From assembly GCF_001562275.1 (NCBI RefSeq), contig NZ_CP014304.1:2852001-2916000 (forward strand): a stretch of DNA of 64,000 nucleotides. The letters run 5' to 3'. The position numbers were made by a program, and so were the translations under genes. The notes below the pieces were generated by a model that was given only the letters and a program-made list of their open reading frames with translations, ran no database searches and was not told the origin of the DNA. The stretch comes from Hymenobacter sp. PAMC 26628. GTDB lineage: Bacteria > Bacteroidota > Bacteroidia > Cytophagales > Hymenobacteraceae. Shown one piece after another: positions 8,228 through 17,098 of this stretch (the first letter of the stretch is position 1; every line of letters begins with the position of its first letter).

Positions 8228-9103
8228 CTACACGGCCACGGCCAGCGCCAGCGGCAGCAGCTCTACGGCAAATTCGGTGGCGTGGCCCAGGTAGTCGCCA
8301 TCGACGTGGAAGCCCAGCGGGGCCCCGGCGCGCACGTGCGCGTGGGCGGTGTGGAAGTATTCAGCGGCGCGGGTTTCGGGCAGGTTGCCCAGCGCCATGG
8401 CCAGGCTCACGCGGACGGCGCGCACCACGGGCAGGGCATCAATCAGGCACACGTCGAGCAGGCCGTCGCGCAGGTCGGCGCGGGGCGCGATGAACACGTC
8501 GTTGCCGTACTGCGAGGCGTTGGCGAAGGCCAGCACGTAGCAGTCGGTGGCCCGGCGCTGGCCGTTCATCTCCACTTCCACGGGCACGGGCCGGTAGCGG
8601 CGGTATTCGCGCAGCGTCACGCGCAGGTAGGTGCTCAGGCCCCGCGAGCCGGCCCGCGCGAAGTGCTGGGCCACGTGCGCATCGAAGCCCAGCCCCGCCG
8701 TGCAGAAAAACGGGTGCCCGTTGAGGCGCCCCACGTCGATGCGGCTAAGGGTGGGCGCGGCCAGCCGGCGCAGGGCCCCGGGCAACCCCAGGGGCACCTT
8801 TAAGTGGCGCGCTAGGCCGTTGCCCGAGCCCTGGGGCACGATGCCCAGCGCGGCGGCCGTGCCCAGCAAGCCACGGCCCACTTCGTTCACGGTGCCATCG
8901 CCGCCCACAGCCGCCACTACGGCAAAGCCTTCAGCAGCCGCGGCACGGGCCAGCTCCACGGCGTGGCCGGGGCCCTCGGTGTGCCGCACCACGTACGCAG
9001 CGGCGGGGTTAGCGCCCCCGAAGTGCCGGGCGATGAGCGCGGGCACGTCGCGGCGGCGGTTGGGCCCCGCGGTGGGGTTCAGAATAAAGCAGGTGTTGGA
9101 CAT
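8228..9103 (-). CDS. Diacylglycerol/lipid kinase family protein (YegS/BmrU-like)
   Basis: A soluble kinase of the DAGK catalytic family that phosphorylates lipid substrates using ATP. It shows NPTAG near the N-terminus, the nucleotide-binding GGDGTVNEV motif (about 82-90) and PQGSGNGLARHL (about 106-117). The exact lipid is not predictable. An upstream in-frame ATG at 9163 lies inside the gapA terminator hairpin, so the Met at 9103 (MSNTCFILNPTAG) is the likely start, giving 291 residues. It follows gapA in the same direction but across a strong terminator. Confidence 0.93.
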   Translation of the reverse strand: MSNTCFILNPTAGPNRRRDVPALIARHFGGANPAAAYVVRHTEGPGHAVELARAAAAEGFAVVAAVGGDGTVNEVGRGLLGTAAALGIVPQGSGNGLARHLKVPLGLPGALRRLAAPTLSRIDVGRLNGHPFFCTAGLGFDAHVAQHFARAGSRGLSTYLRVTLREYRRYRPVPVEVEMNGQRRATDCYVLAFANASQYGNDVFIAPRADLRDGLLDVCLIDALPVVRAVRVSLAMALGNLPETRAAEYFHTAHAHVRAGAPLGFHVDGDYLGHATEFAVELLPLALAVAV

Positions 9104-9140
9104 GCGAGCAAACCAAGCGGGGCCCCGGGCCCCGCGCGAC

Positions 9141-9176
9141 AAAAAAACCGCCCGCCTCCCCAAAGGAAGCGGGCGG
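9141..9176 (-). terminator. Rho-independent terminator of gapA
   Basis: On the minus strand a CCGCCCGC/GCGGGCGG 8-bp stem with a 13-base loop is followed by seven Ts. It lies about 25 bases past the gapA stop. Confidence 0.9.
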
Positions 9177-9200
9177 CCCGAATTATTACGGCGCGAAACG

Positions 9201-10388
<1,188 letters not shown>

Positions 10389-10424
10389 TTACGTCTTAGC
10401 CAGCATTTTTTTTGCGCCCTCCCC

Positions 10425-10454
10425 TTGCCCAGCAAAATGACGCCCGTATCTTTG
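10425..10454 (+). promoter_or_regulatory. Bacteroidota-type promoter of tRNA-Glu
   Basis: A -33 TTG at 10425-10427 is followed, after 19 bases, by a perfect -7 box TATCTTTG at 10447-10454. The tRNA begins 19 bases further on. This matches the Bacteroidota sigma-ABfr consensus TTG/TAnnTTTG. Confidence 0.8.
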
Positions 10455-10473
10455 CACCACCAAAACAAAAAAC

Positions 10474-10545
10474 GGTCCGTTCGTCTAGGGGTTAGGACAG
10501 TAGATTTTCATTCTACCAACAGGGGTTCGATTCCCCTACGGACTA
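10474..10545 (+). tRNA. tRNA-Glu (anticodon TTC)
   Basis: The cloverleaf is complete: acceptor GGTCCGT pairs with ACGGACT (G-T at the first pair), the anticodon stem GTAGA/TCTAC closes a seven-base loop TTTTCAT with TTC at 10507-10509, and the T arm is AGGGG/CCCCT around TTCGATT. CCA is not encoded. A promoter lies directly upstream and a terminator directly downstream. A serine recombinase lies 69 bases beyond the tRNA, so this could be an integration hot spot, but I found no second copy of the tRNA 3' end in the window. Confidence 0.97.
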
Positions 10546-10546
10546 C

Positions 10547-10582
10547 AAAAAAGGCCCTCACAGCAATGTGAGGGCCTTTTTT
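10547..10582. terminator. Bidirectional terminator after tRNA-Glu
   Basis: A 16-bp uninterrupted stem AAAAAAGGCCCTCACA with its complement and a GCAA tetraloop gives A tracts and T tracts on both sides, so it can end transcription from the tRNA and from the recombinase gene on the other strand. Confidence 0.9.
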
Positions 10583-10587
10583 ATTAT

Positions 10588-10612
10588 CTCCGTGTCAGTT
10601 TCCGTGTCAGTT
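10588..10612. repeat. Short tandem direct repeat near recombinase stop
   Basis: The unit CCGTGTCAGTTT occurs twice back to back between the tRNA-Glu terminator and the recombinase stop codon. It could be a recombinase binding site or the scar of an insertion; nothing in the sequence decides. Confidence 0.4.
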
Positions 10613-10613
10613 T

Positions 10614-11192
10614 TTAGCCGACCAGGTACTTGGCCACGGTGCTGGGCGACATCTTCAGGGCCCGGCTGATGGCCTGATTCGAGGCCCCGTCGGCCTTGAG
10701 TCGATGTAGTTGGTCGATTACCTCCTGGCCCTTGGTGGGGGCCCCAAGCTTCACGCCGGCTGCCCGCTTCTTATCTAGTGCTGCTTTGGTGTTCTCCCGA
10801 ATCTTGATCAGGTCCTGGGCAGCAATGGTGGCCAGCATCGAGACGATGACGTCGCCGAAGGGCCCCAGCGAATCGAGGTACGGCTCGGTGAAGGATTTAT
10901 AAGCCACGCCGTGGCTGGCCAGCTCCTTCAGGTACTTCAGCGTGGCCAGGGCCCCCTCGCGGCTGAAGCGGTCCAGGCGCCAGAACACCACCAAGTCGAA
11001 CTTCTTCTGGTAGGCTTCGAGCAACAGGGCCTTGAACTCGGCGCGGTCGGCGCTGCCCCCAGACTCTTCGTCGGTAAACACTTTATAGAGGGTGCCGTGC
11101 TGCTCAGCGAAAGCCCGCAGCTGGTGCAGTTGGTTCTCGGTGTCCTGGCCCTTGGTCTTCGTTGACACGCGAGCGTAGATGGCGACTCGCAT
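10614..11192 (-). CDS. Serine recombinase (resolvase/invertase family)
   Basis: A small serine recombinase that would cut and rejoin DNA through a 5'-phosphoserine. The 192-residue protein begins MRVAIYARVST with the catalytic Ser10, has the conserved Arg region FWRLDRFSREG (about 69-79), a long dimerisation helix around ATIAAQDLIKIRENTKAAL, and a C-terminal HTH (ADGASNQAISRALKMSPSTVAKYL region). This is the length of a resolvase/DNA invertase, not a large phage integrase. The unknown AT-rich gene upstream ends 12 bases from its start, so they are probably cotranscribed. Direct repeats TCCGTGTCAGTTT lie just past its stop. Confidence 0.93.
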   Translation of the reverse strand: MRVAIYARVSTKTKGQDTENQLHQLRAFAEQHGTLYKVFTDEESGGSADRAEFKALLLEAYQKKFDLVVFWRLDRFSREGALATLKYLKELASHGVAYKSFTEPYLDSLGPFGDVIVSMLATIAAQDLIKIRENTKAALDKKRAAGVKLGAPTKGQEVIDQLHRLKADGASNQAISRALKMSPSTVAKYLVG

Positions 11193-11204
11193 ATCTAACT
11201 GTTT

Positions 11205-11984
11205 TTAGCTAGGCTTTTGTCCTAAGTAGTATTCCTTAAGCGAAGCAATTATTGGGTCAAATACAGGTTTTACGGTATTGAAAGCGTGAAGGAACGCGAT
11301 TGTTTCTTCGTATATTTTCCCGTAATCTTCTAGTAGTTCTTTGGTTATTTTTATGGAAACTAATCCCTTCGATGTATCTAAATAGGTTATGTACCACTCA
11401 TAAGTAGAAAGACGTCCAGGCTTAGGGGTAAGGCGCCTTTTACCTAACTCGTTAGGATATACAACTTTACTATTCACAAAACCCTCTGGAGCGACACATA
11501 ATAAACGTAATTTTCCGTGAGTAAATATATTACGATAGCTCACAAAGCACTCTAGACTAGTACGAAGTGCTCGACTAAGCAAATGATTTGTCTCTTGGTC
11601 CCTTTTTACATAACTCACAACATTATTTTTTAGAGTCATAAAGTCTTTGGCACCTGGCACATTCAATTCTTCTTCAGTCTTACCTAATACAGTTTTATTA
11701 ATTTTAAGAAATTGGCTGTTGATATACTCAGCATTGCTAACAAGATTAACTATTAGATTTCGTACATGAATGTACATATACACTACCTCAGGCGATATGG
11801 CTTCGCCTGGTACAGTCCAGACTATTGACTGACCGGTTGGCAAGAAGTCGCGGTTGTCGAAGGAGACCATTCCGAAGTTCGCATGCTGCTTAAGGCCCAT
11901 GAAAGATTCAGTGTAGGTCATATCGAAGTCATTAAAAAAAGTTGCACTAGCGACAATCAGCTCCTTGGGGTCTATCAATGACAT
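11205..11984 (-). CDS. Unknown AT-rich gene linked to serine recombinase
   Basis: The 259-residue protein is soluble, without signal peptide or membrane helix, and I do not recognise its family. It is helical and acidic/basic mixed, with a central region around LLSRALRTSLECFVSYRNIFTHGK that recalls nuclease-like or HEPN-like RN-x-FTH motifs, a weak similarity only. Base composition is strongly AT-rich compared with core genes and matches recent transfer. It lies 12 bases upstream of the recombinase and reads in the same direction, so it is probably cargo of the same mobile unit or a recombinase partner. Confidence 0.75.
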   Translation of the reverse strand: MSLIDPKELIVASATFFNDFDMTYTESFMGLKQHANFGMVSFDNRDFLPTGQSIVWTVPGEAISPEVVYMYIHVRNLIVNLVSNAEYINSQFLKINKTVLGKTEEELNVPGAKDFMTLKNNVVSYVKRDQETNHLLSRALRTSLECFVSYRNIFTHGKLRLLCVAPEGFVNSKVVYPNELGKRRLTPKPGRLSTYEWYITYLDTSKGLVSIKITKELLEDYGKIYEETIAFLHAFNTVKPVFDPIIASLKEYYLGQKPS

Positions 11985-12094
11985 GAGTAGAAGGGTTAAA
12001 AGTATTTAGTCCAGATACCGAAAGGCTATCCGCGAACACAATATAGACCATCCAATATACGGTCGTATTTTGGAGGGGAACCGACCCCACGCAA

Positions 12095-12130
12095 ACGGCT
12101 CGGAAACGCAGGTTTTCCGGGCCGTTTTTC
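12095..12130. terminator. Hairpin with T tract next to gene relics
   Basis: ACGGCTCGGAAA pairs with TTTCCGGGCCGT around a 7-base loop and is followed by TTTTTC on the plus strand. On the minus strand it lies just past the stop of the truncated gene at 12151, so it was probably that gene's terminator. Confidence 0.65.
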
Positions 12131-12150
12131 TACACCGTTTTTTGGAGGCC

Positions 12151-12270
12151 TCAACTGACCGCCCGGCGGCTGCGGATGGCCGAGTTCTGGCGCACCTGCT
12201 TGTTCTCGTCGAGGCCGGCCTGCGTGTCGCGCAGGTTCAGGTTCACGTGCAGGTTTTGCTGCCAAGTTTT
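12151..12270 (-). pseudogene. 3' remnant of an unrecognised gene
   Basis: About 38 in-frame codons end in TGA at 12151-12153 and give a natural-looking C-terminus (NLHVNLNLRDTQ, then AGLDENKQVRQNSAIRS). No start or upstream part exists because the frame meets the IS5 relic at about 12271. A terminator-like hairpin follows. I infer a once complete minus-strand gene whose 5' part was removed by the IS insertion or a later deletion. Confidence 0.5.
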
Positions 12271-12534
12271 GACGTCGACCAGGGCTACACGGGCGAAGAG
12301 ACGGAATATGCTGCTGCTGTGCACAACATTGACTTACAAGTCATTAAAAAACCAGAAGACCAGACCGGCTTCGTGTCGCTGCCCCGGCGCTGGGCGGTCG
12401 AACGCAGCTTCGCCTGGTGCAGCCGCTTTCGCCGGCTGGCCCGCGACCACGAACGGCTCAGCACCACCTTGCAGCAGCTCCATCTCGTTGTCTTCGCCTG
12501 TATCATACTCGCCAGAAACGCCAACAGTGCATAA
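12271..12534 (+). pseudogene. IS5-family transposase, C-terminal remnant
   Basis: The frame from 12271 encodes VDQGYTGEETEYAAAVH, then GFVSLPRRWAVERSFAW, RRLARDHERLSTTLQQLH and ends NANSA. This is the C-terminal third of an IS5-type DDE transposase, including the final catalytic Glu in the RWAVERSFAW block. The N-terminal two thirds and the inverted repeats are absent, so it cannot be active. It abuts the relic of another gene on the opposite strand. Confidence 0.85.
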
Positions 12535-12657
12535 CAGGGCGCTGGTTGGGGCCGAAAACAGTTGAGTTAAGCAGCAAGGCAGTAGAATAGTACACTACAG
12601 CGCAAGCAGGCTGTTTTGCCCATTCGCGCGCCCTACTGGTATAATTCGGCCCTGCGG

Positions 12658-12903
12658 CTACTTTTTTACCACCAAATCCATGCCGCACTTCGGGCATTTA
12701 CCGGGCTGGTCGGCCACTACTTCGGGGTGCATGGGGCAAGTGTACTGGGTAGCCATGCCAGCGGGGGCGGCAGTGCTGTCGGAAGCGGCTGCCGTGGTGG
12801 CGGGGGCAGTCGTGGTGGTTTCGTTGATGCGCTTGTTATCGGAGCAGCTGGTGGCGAAGGTGAGGCTGGCCAGGGCCAGGGTGTAGGTGAGAAACTTGTT
12901 CAT
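12658..12903 (-). CDS. Small lipoprotein with heavy-metal-binding domain (HMBD)
   Basis: An 81-residue exported protein. It begins with a signal peptide ending in a lipobox (LTFATSC; Cys20 would be lipidated), a Thr/Ala-rich spacer, and a C-terminal HMBD: YTCPMHPEV, then PGKCPKCGMDL. The two C-x-M-H and C-x-x-C-G-M-D elements are typical of periplasmic copper or silver binding modules in Cus-like systems. It lies about 75 bases downstream of the second CusB-like gene, at the end of the operon. A longer upstream frame is not coding. Confidence 0.9.
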   Translation of the reverse strand: MNKFLTYTLALASLTFATSCSDNKRINETTTTAPATTAAASDSTAAPAGMATQYTCPMHPEVVADQPGKCPKCGMDLVVKK

Positions 12904-12977
12904 GGGATTGAGAAAAATGAAAAAAGAGTAAGGCTGAGCCGCAGCCCGAAACGGGGTTGAAATAATTGGTTGAGGCA

Positions 12978-14444
12978 CTACATGGCCATGCCGCTCATGT
13001 GGTCGTCGTCGGCTCCCTGGCGCAAGGTGAACTCGCTTTCCAGCAGATAGGCCCCGGTGGTCACCACCGTATCGCCGGCTTGTAGGCCCACGAGCACCGG
13101 CACCGCTATGGCGGTGACTTCGCCCAGGCGCACCCGCACCCGCCGAAACTGCCGCTCGCCGGTTTGCTTCCATACGTAGCTCATGGTCCCGTTGTGAATA
13201 ATAGCGGCTGGTGGCACAAGAAGCGTCTTCTTAGCAGCAGCAGCAGTAACTAAAGCATCGGGGCGGGTATCGGGGGCCACTGGAAGGGCATCGAGTAGCA
13301 CGTTGGCCTGGGCACCGGGCAGGAGGCGGCCGTTGGGGTTAGGCACCTCGATGCGGGCCAGCGTCAGTTGGCTGCTGCCGCTCAGTTCGGGGCTCAGAAA
13401 CACGACTTTGCCCCGCACCGCCTTGGCCTGGCCCGCCACCTGCACGGCTACCGTCTGGCCGAGGGGCAACCGGTTGGCTTCGGCTGGGTAGAGCTGCGCT
13501 TCCACCCACACGCTACTTAAGTCCGTGAGGGTGAGAATGGAGAAACCTTCGGCCACGTACTGGCCCTGCACGACACCAAGGGTTTGCACCGTGCCCGAGC
13601 GGAGGCTATAGTAAGTTACCAGGGAGCTGGGCTTGCCGCTTTGGGCCAACTGCCGCAGCTGCGCCCCCGACACGCCGAGCAGCCGCAGCTTCTGAGCAGT
13701 GGCTTCGGCAAAGTAGCGGTAGGTAGGCTCGGCCACCTGCAGGTCCTGCGCCAAGGCCAGCAGGTACTCGCGCTGCAGGGTTTGCAGCTCCTCGCTATAC
13801 ACCGCAAACAGCGGCTCGCCCCGCCGCAGCTGCTGCCCGGTCTGGCGTACGTAGAGCTTCTCGACCCGGCCCGCCACCCGGCTGCTAATGCTTTCGGTGC
13901 GCCGGGCATTGGCCGTCACGGTGCCGGTCAGCACGGCCTGGGGCGCGGGCATATCGGTTTGGAGAATGCCGACGGTGGAAGCTGGACCAGCGCCCAGGGT
14001 CTGGACCTGTATGTTGCCCAGTGCCAGTTGCTGGGCACTGAGGATGAGGTCGTTGGTAGCTAAATTGGTGTCCGGCAGCTGGCTGATGGCCGGGCGGCTC
14101 GACATTTTTACCAGGTCCATACCGCAAATGGGGCAGCTGCCAGGCTGCTTTTCGCGCACCTGCGGGTGCATGGGGCAGGTATATACGGCTGAGGCCGACG
14201 CCGGCTTTTGGGCGGCAGGTGGCTGCACCGCCACCAGGTGCATGTGGCAGATAGGGCAGTCTCCCGGCGCATCGACATGGATTTGCGGGTGCATCGGGCA
14301 AGTATAGTAAGCCACTGACTTGGCAGTTTGGTCAGGGTCAGCCTGCTGACAGGCCGCCGCACTGAGCAGCAGTCCGGCCAGCAGCAGCGTCAGCCACGGC
14401 CGCCAGCGGGTTTGCCGAAGCTTTTTCTGGAGTAGCTTAATCAT
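12978..14444 (-). CDS. cusB: RND efflux periplasmic adaptor (CusB-like) with two HMBDs
   Basis: Periplasmic membrane-fusion protein linking an RND metal pump to its outer-membrane channel. From the Met at 14444 (488 residues) it has a signal/lipobox (SAAAC), a first HMBD (YYTCPMHPQI, PGDCPICHMHL), a second HMBD (YTCPMHPQV, PGSCPICGMDL), then the adaptor core with SSRVAGRVEKLYV, a hairpin LQTLQREYLLAL and beta-barrel segments. The first HMBD has CHMH where CGMD is usual. The start overlaps the preceding gene's stop by 8 bases, so translation is coupled. Metal is probably Cu+/Ag+. Confidence 0.92.
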   Translation of the reverse strand: MIKLLQKKLRQTRWRPWLTLLLAGLLLSAAACQQADPDQTAKSVAYYTCPMHPQIHVDAPGDCPICHMHLVAVQPPAAQKPASASAVYTCPMHPQVREKQPGSCPICGMDLVKMSSRPAISQLPDTNLATNDLILSAQQLALGNIQVQTLGAGPASTVGILQTDMPAPQAVLTGTVTANARRTESISSRVAGRVEKLYVRQTGQQLRRGEPLFAVYSEELQTLQREYLLALAQDLQVAEPTYRYFAEATAQKLRLLGVSGAQLRQLAQSGKPSSLVTYYSLRSGTVQTLGVVQGQYVAEGFSILTLTDLSSVWVEAQLYPAEANRLPLGQTVAVQVAGQAKAVRGKVVFLSPELSGSSQLTLARIEVPNPNGRLLPGAQANVLLDALPVAPDTRPDALVTAAAAKKTLLVPPAAIIHNGTMSYVWKQTGERQFRRVRVRLGEVTAIAVPVLVGLQAGDTVVTTGAYLLESEFTLRQGADDDHMSGMAM

Positions 14445-15849
14445 GGACGGGCGGGTTGACGGTGTTAGCTGAGGTTTGAATGAACCCTTCGCTATCGATG
14501 AGATACTGGCCATTGACAGCCACTTCTTCGGAGCCGGTGAGGCCGCGCAGCACCTGCGCTTGGGTGGCGGTGCGCTGGCCGACCTGCACGGCCACCGGCA
14601 CAAACGTGGTACCGCGCCGCACGAAGGTCACCTGCCGGGTACCGAGGTCCACCACGGCGGCGCGGGGCAGCCATAAGCTCCCGGCCCCGGCCGTGGCAGC
14701 CGAGGGCACCAGCTGCCCGGTCAGGCGCTGGCCGCGCCGCAGCCGGCCCTGCGAATTGGGCAAGTACACCCGCACAGCCGCCACACTGGCCCCGGAACGG
14801 AACTCGGGCTCCACCAAATCGAGGCGAGCCGTACGGGGCGGCAGGCCGGTGCCTTCGGCCACCACGCGCAATTGCTGGCCGGGCCGCAGCCGGCCTAGCT
14901 CGGCCGACGTGGGCTGAAAAATACCCCACACTTGGTCGGTATTCACCACCTGAAACAGCGTCTGGCCGGTGCTCACGTAATCTCCTTCCGTTAGGATTAG
15001 CGCCTGGGGCTGCGCTGGGCCGGCCGCCGAATTGCCCGCCGGCCCATTTGGTGCGCCGGCACTCATGCCCGGCTCGGGGGGGGTGCTCACACCTCCGGTG
15101 GCGGCGGCAGGAATTGATGCGGCAGCCGCCAAGGTTTCCACCACGTAGCCATTGTAGGGGCTAAAAATGGCCACCCGATAGTTGGGCCGGCGGGTGCGGG
15201 CCAGGTCGCGCAACTGCTGGTCGGTGAGGCCCAACAGGCGCAGTTTCTGGCGGGCACCGCCCACCAGCGGCGCGTTGTCGGCATCGTTCTCCAGCACAAA
15301 AATCAACTCCTGCTCGGCGGTCACCAGCTCGGGGCTGTAGAGTTCGAGCAGCTTCTGTCCCCGCCGCACCGGCTGGTAGTTGAAGCGTACCGCCAGCCGC
15401 TCGATGCGCCCGCCGAAGCGCGCCGCTACCGCCCGGCTGCGGCGCGGGTCGTAGTCCACCACGCCCGGCAGAGTGAGCGTATCGGCCGCCGCGCCCTCGG
15501 CTACGGGGCGCACCGTGGCCACGGCCGCCAGCACGGCCGCGTTGGGGGCCTGGCTCACTTGGTTTAGGTCGGCAGGAGTAGCCGCAGCGGCGGCATCATT
15601 ATTCATCACTTTGGGCACCAGGTCCATGCCGCAGATGGGACACTGGCCGGGGGCGTCGCGCACAATCTGGGGGTGCATGGGGCAGGTGTACTGCATGGCC
15701 GCCGAGCTGGCCACCGGCTGGGCGGGGGCCTGCGACTCAGGGCCGTGGGACTGGCCGTGGCAGCTGGCCAGTAGCGTTAGCGCCAGCAGCCGGGCCAGCA
15801 GCCGGGCGGGCAAATAGCGGCGGGGACTATTGCTCAAGTTCCTGGTCAT
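14437..15849 (-). CDS. cusB: RND efflux periplasmic adaptor (CusB-like) with one HMBD
   Basis: A second adaptor of the same operon, 470 residues. After a signal peptide with a lipobox (LLASC) there is one HMBD (YTCPMHPQI, PGQCPICGMDL), then the adaptor core: AARFGGRIERLAVRFNYQPV, the helical hairpin LVTAEQELIFVLEN, a Gly/Ala/Pro-rich insert near 245-275, and barrel motifs. It overlaps cusC by 23 bases upstream and the second adaptor by 8 bases downstream. Two different adaptors in tandem could form a heterohexamer around the pump, or one may be the metal-loading partner. Confidence 0.92.
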   Translation of the reverse strand: MTRNLSNSPRRYLPARLLARLLALTLLASCHGQSHGPESQAPAQPVASSAAMQYTCPMHPQIVRDAPGQCPICGMDLVPKVMNNDAAAAATPADLNQVSQAPNAAVLAAVATVRPVAEGAAADTLTLPGVVDYDPRRSRAVAARFGGRIERLAVRFNYQPVRRGQKLLELYSPELVTAEQELIFVLENDADNAPLVGGARQKLRLLGLTDQQLRDLARTRRPNYRVAIFSPYNGYVVETLAAAASIPAAATGGVSTPPEPGMSAGAPNGPAGNSAAGPAQPQALILTEGDYVSTGQTLFQVVNTDQVWGIFQPTSAELGRLRPGQQLRVVAEGTGLPPRTARLDLVEPEFRSGASVAAVRVYLPNSQGRLRRGQRLTGQLVPSAATAGAGSLWLPRAAVVDLGTRQVTFVRRGTTFVPVAVQVGQRTATQAQVLRGLTGSEEVAVNGQYLIDSEGFIQTSANTVNPPVHD

Positions 15850-17086
15850 AGCGCACGTGGAGGGTCATCAATTCGTACTGGGCATCGAGATATTGCAGCC
15901 GGGCCATCAGCCAGGCATCGAGGGCTTCGACCACGGCAGGCAGTTGGGCGGTGTTCTGCTGATAGGTCAGTAGCGTGACCTGGTAGGTTTTGCGCAGGGC
16001 GGGTAGTACGCCCTGCTCGTAGTTGAGCAGCTGCTCGCGCTGCACGCGCAGGTCCGATTGCAGGGTGATGATGCGGCCGGCCGCGTCGTTGAGCAAGCTG
16101 GCGCGCTGCTGCTGCACAGCGCGGGCCTCGTAGCCGAGGGCGGCGGTGTTGGCCTTGTACTCGCGGGCCGACCACGGCGCGAAAGGCAGCGTTACCATGC
16201 CCATGACGGTGAACTGATTAGGGGTATTGCCAATGCCGTTCATGTGGTCGTAGCGCACCCCGAAATCGGGGCGGCGGCGGCTGGCTTCCACCTGCTGGCT
16301 GAGGCGGACAACGGCCAAGCTGCGGTCGAGGCGGCGCACGTCGGAGCGGCGGCCGACCAGGGCGGCGGTGTCGGGGTACGGGCCGGCAAAGCTGCTGGGC
16401 AGCAGCGTGTCCACGGCGAACTCGGCTTCGGGGTCGCGGGCCATCAGGGTGTTCAGGCCGATGGTGTACTGGCGCAGCTGGCCGTAGAGCCGGGCGTGGT
16501 CGTTGGCGTGCTGGGCTACGCGCGCCTGCACCTGGTAGATGCTAGCCAGCGTGGTCTGGTTATAGGGGTAGCGGGCCTGGGCAATTTTCAGCAGGAAGTC
16601 GAGCAGTGCCTCGCTCTCGTCCAGCACTTTCAGCTTCTTTTCCAGCACCACGCGGCCGTAATACAGCGTGCGGGCCCGGGCTCGCAGCTCGTTGAAGCTG
16701 GCGGCCTGGTCGGCCTGCTCCACGGCGGCCTGGCTGGCCAGGTAGTCCCGTTTGGCCCGCTGCTTGGCCGGGTTGGGCAGCATCTGCTCCACCGAGACCA
16801 TCTGCATGCCCATGCCCTGGCCGTTGTTCATCTCCTTGATGGGCCGCTGGTTGTAGGGCGTCATCCAGTAGCCGGCGCTGATTTTGGGCGGCTCCCAGGT
16901 GCTGGCCCCGGCCACGGCGGCGTCTTTGGCGCGGGCCCGGGCGTCGTACTGGCGCAGGGTGGGGTTGGCCTGCCGCACGTTGCGCAGCACGGAATCGAGC
17001 GGGAGCATAGGCTGCTGGGCACGGGCCGGGAGGGCCAGTAGCCCGAGCAGCCCTATCAGGAAAGGTATTTTCAGCAAATACGACAT
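15827..17086 (-). CDS. cusC: TolC-family outer membrane efflux protein (CusC-like)
   Basis: Outer-membrane channel of the tripartite metal pump. The 419-residue protein has a signal peptide cut after ALPARA, then two TolC-type repeats with the usual N-P-x-L start (QANPTLRQYDARARAKDAA) and long coiled-coil helices. It contains Met-rich segments (NNGQGMGMQMVSVEQM, about 84-100) that are common in copper/silver channels. The gene sits 12 bases from the cusA stop and overlaps the next adaptor gene, so it is mid-operon. Confidence 0.92.
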   Translation of the reverse strand: MSYLLKIPFLIGLLGLLALPARAQQPMLPLDSVLRNVRQANPTLRQYDARARAKDAAVAGASTWEPPKISAGYWMTPYNQRPIKEMNNGQGMGMQMVSVEQMLPNPAKQRAKRDYLASQAAVEQADQAASFNELRARARTLYYGRVVLEKKLKVLDESEALLDFLLKIAQARYPYNQTTLASIYQVQARVAQHANDHARLYGQLRQYTIGLNTLMARDPEAEFAVDTLLPSSFAGPYPDTAALVGRRSDVRRLDRSLAVVRLSQQVEASRRRPDFGVRYDHMNGIGNTPNQFTVMGMVTLPFAPWSAREYKANTAALGYEARAVQQQRASLLNDAAGRIITLQSDLRVQREQLLNYEQGVLPALRKTYQVTLLTYQQNTAQLPAVVEALDAWLMARLQYLDAQYELMTLHVRYDQELEQ

Positions 17087-17098
17087 CGTTTTAAGCGC

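Noticed and set aside
12070..12270. Upstream part of the IS5 plus-strand frame as transposase
   Set aside because: Codons before VDQGYTG do not match IS5 and the other strand encodes a better protein end.
10474..12534. Complete island with attL/attR at tRNA-Glu
   Set aside because: No second copy of the tRNA 3' end was seen in the window, and small serine recombinases rarely use tRNA ends.
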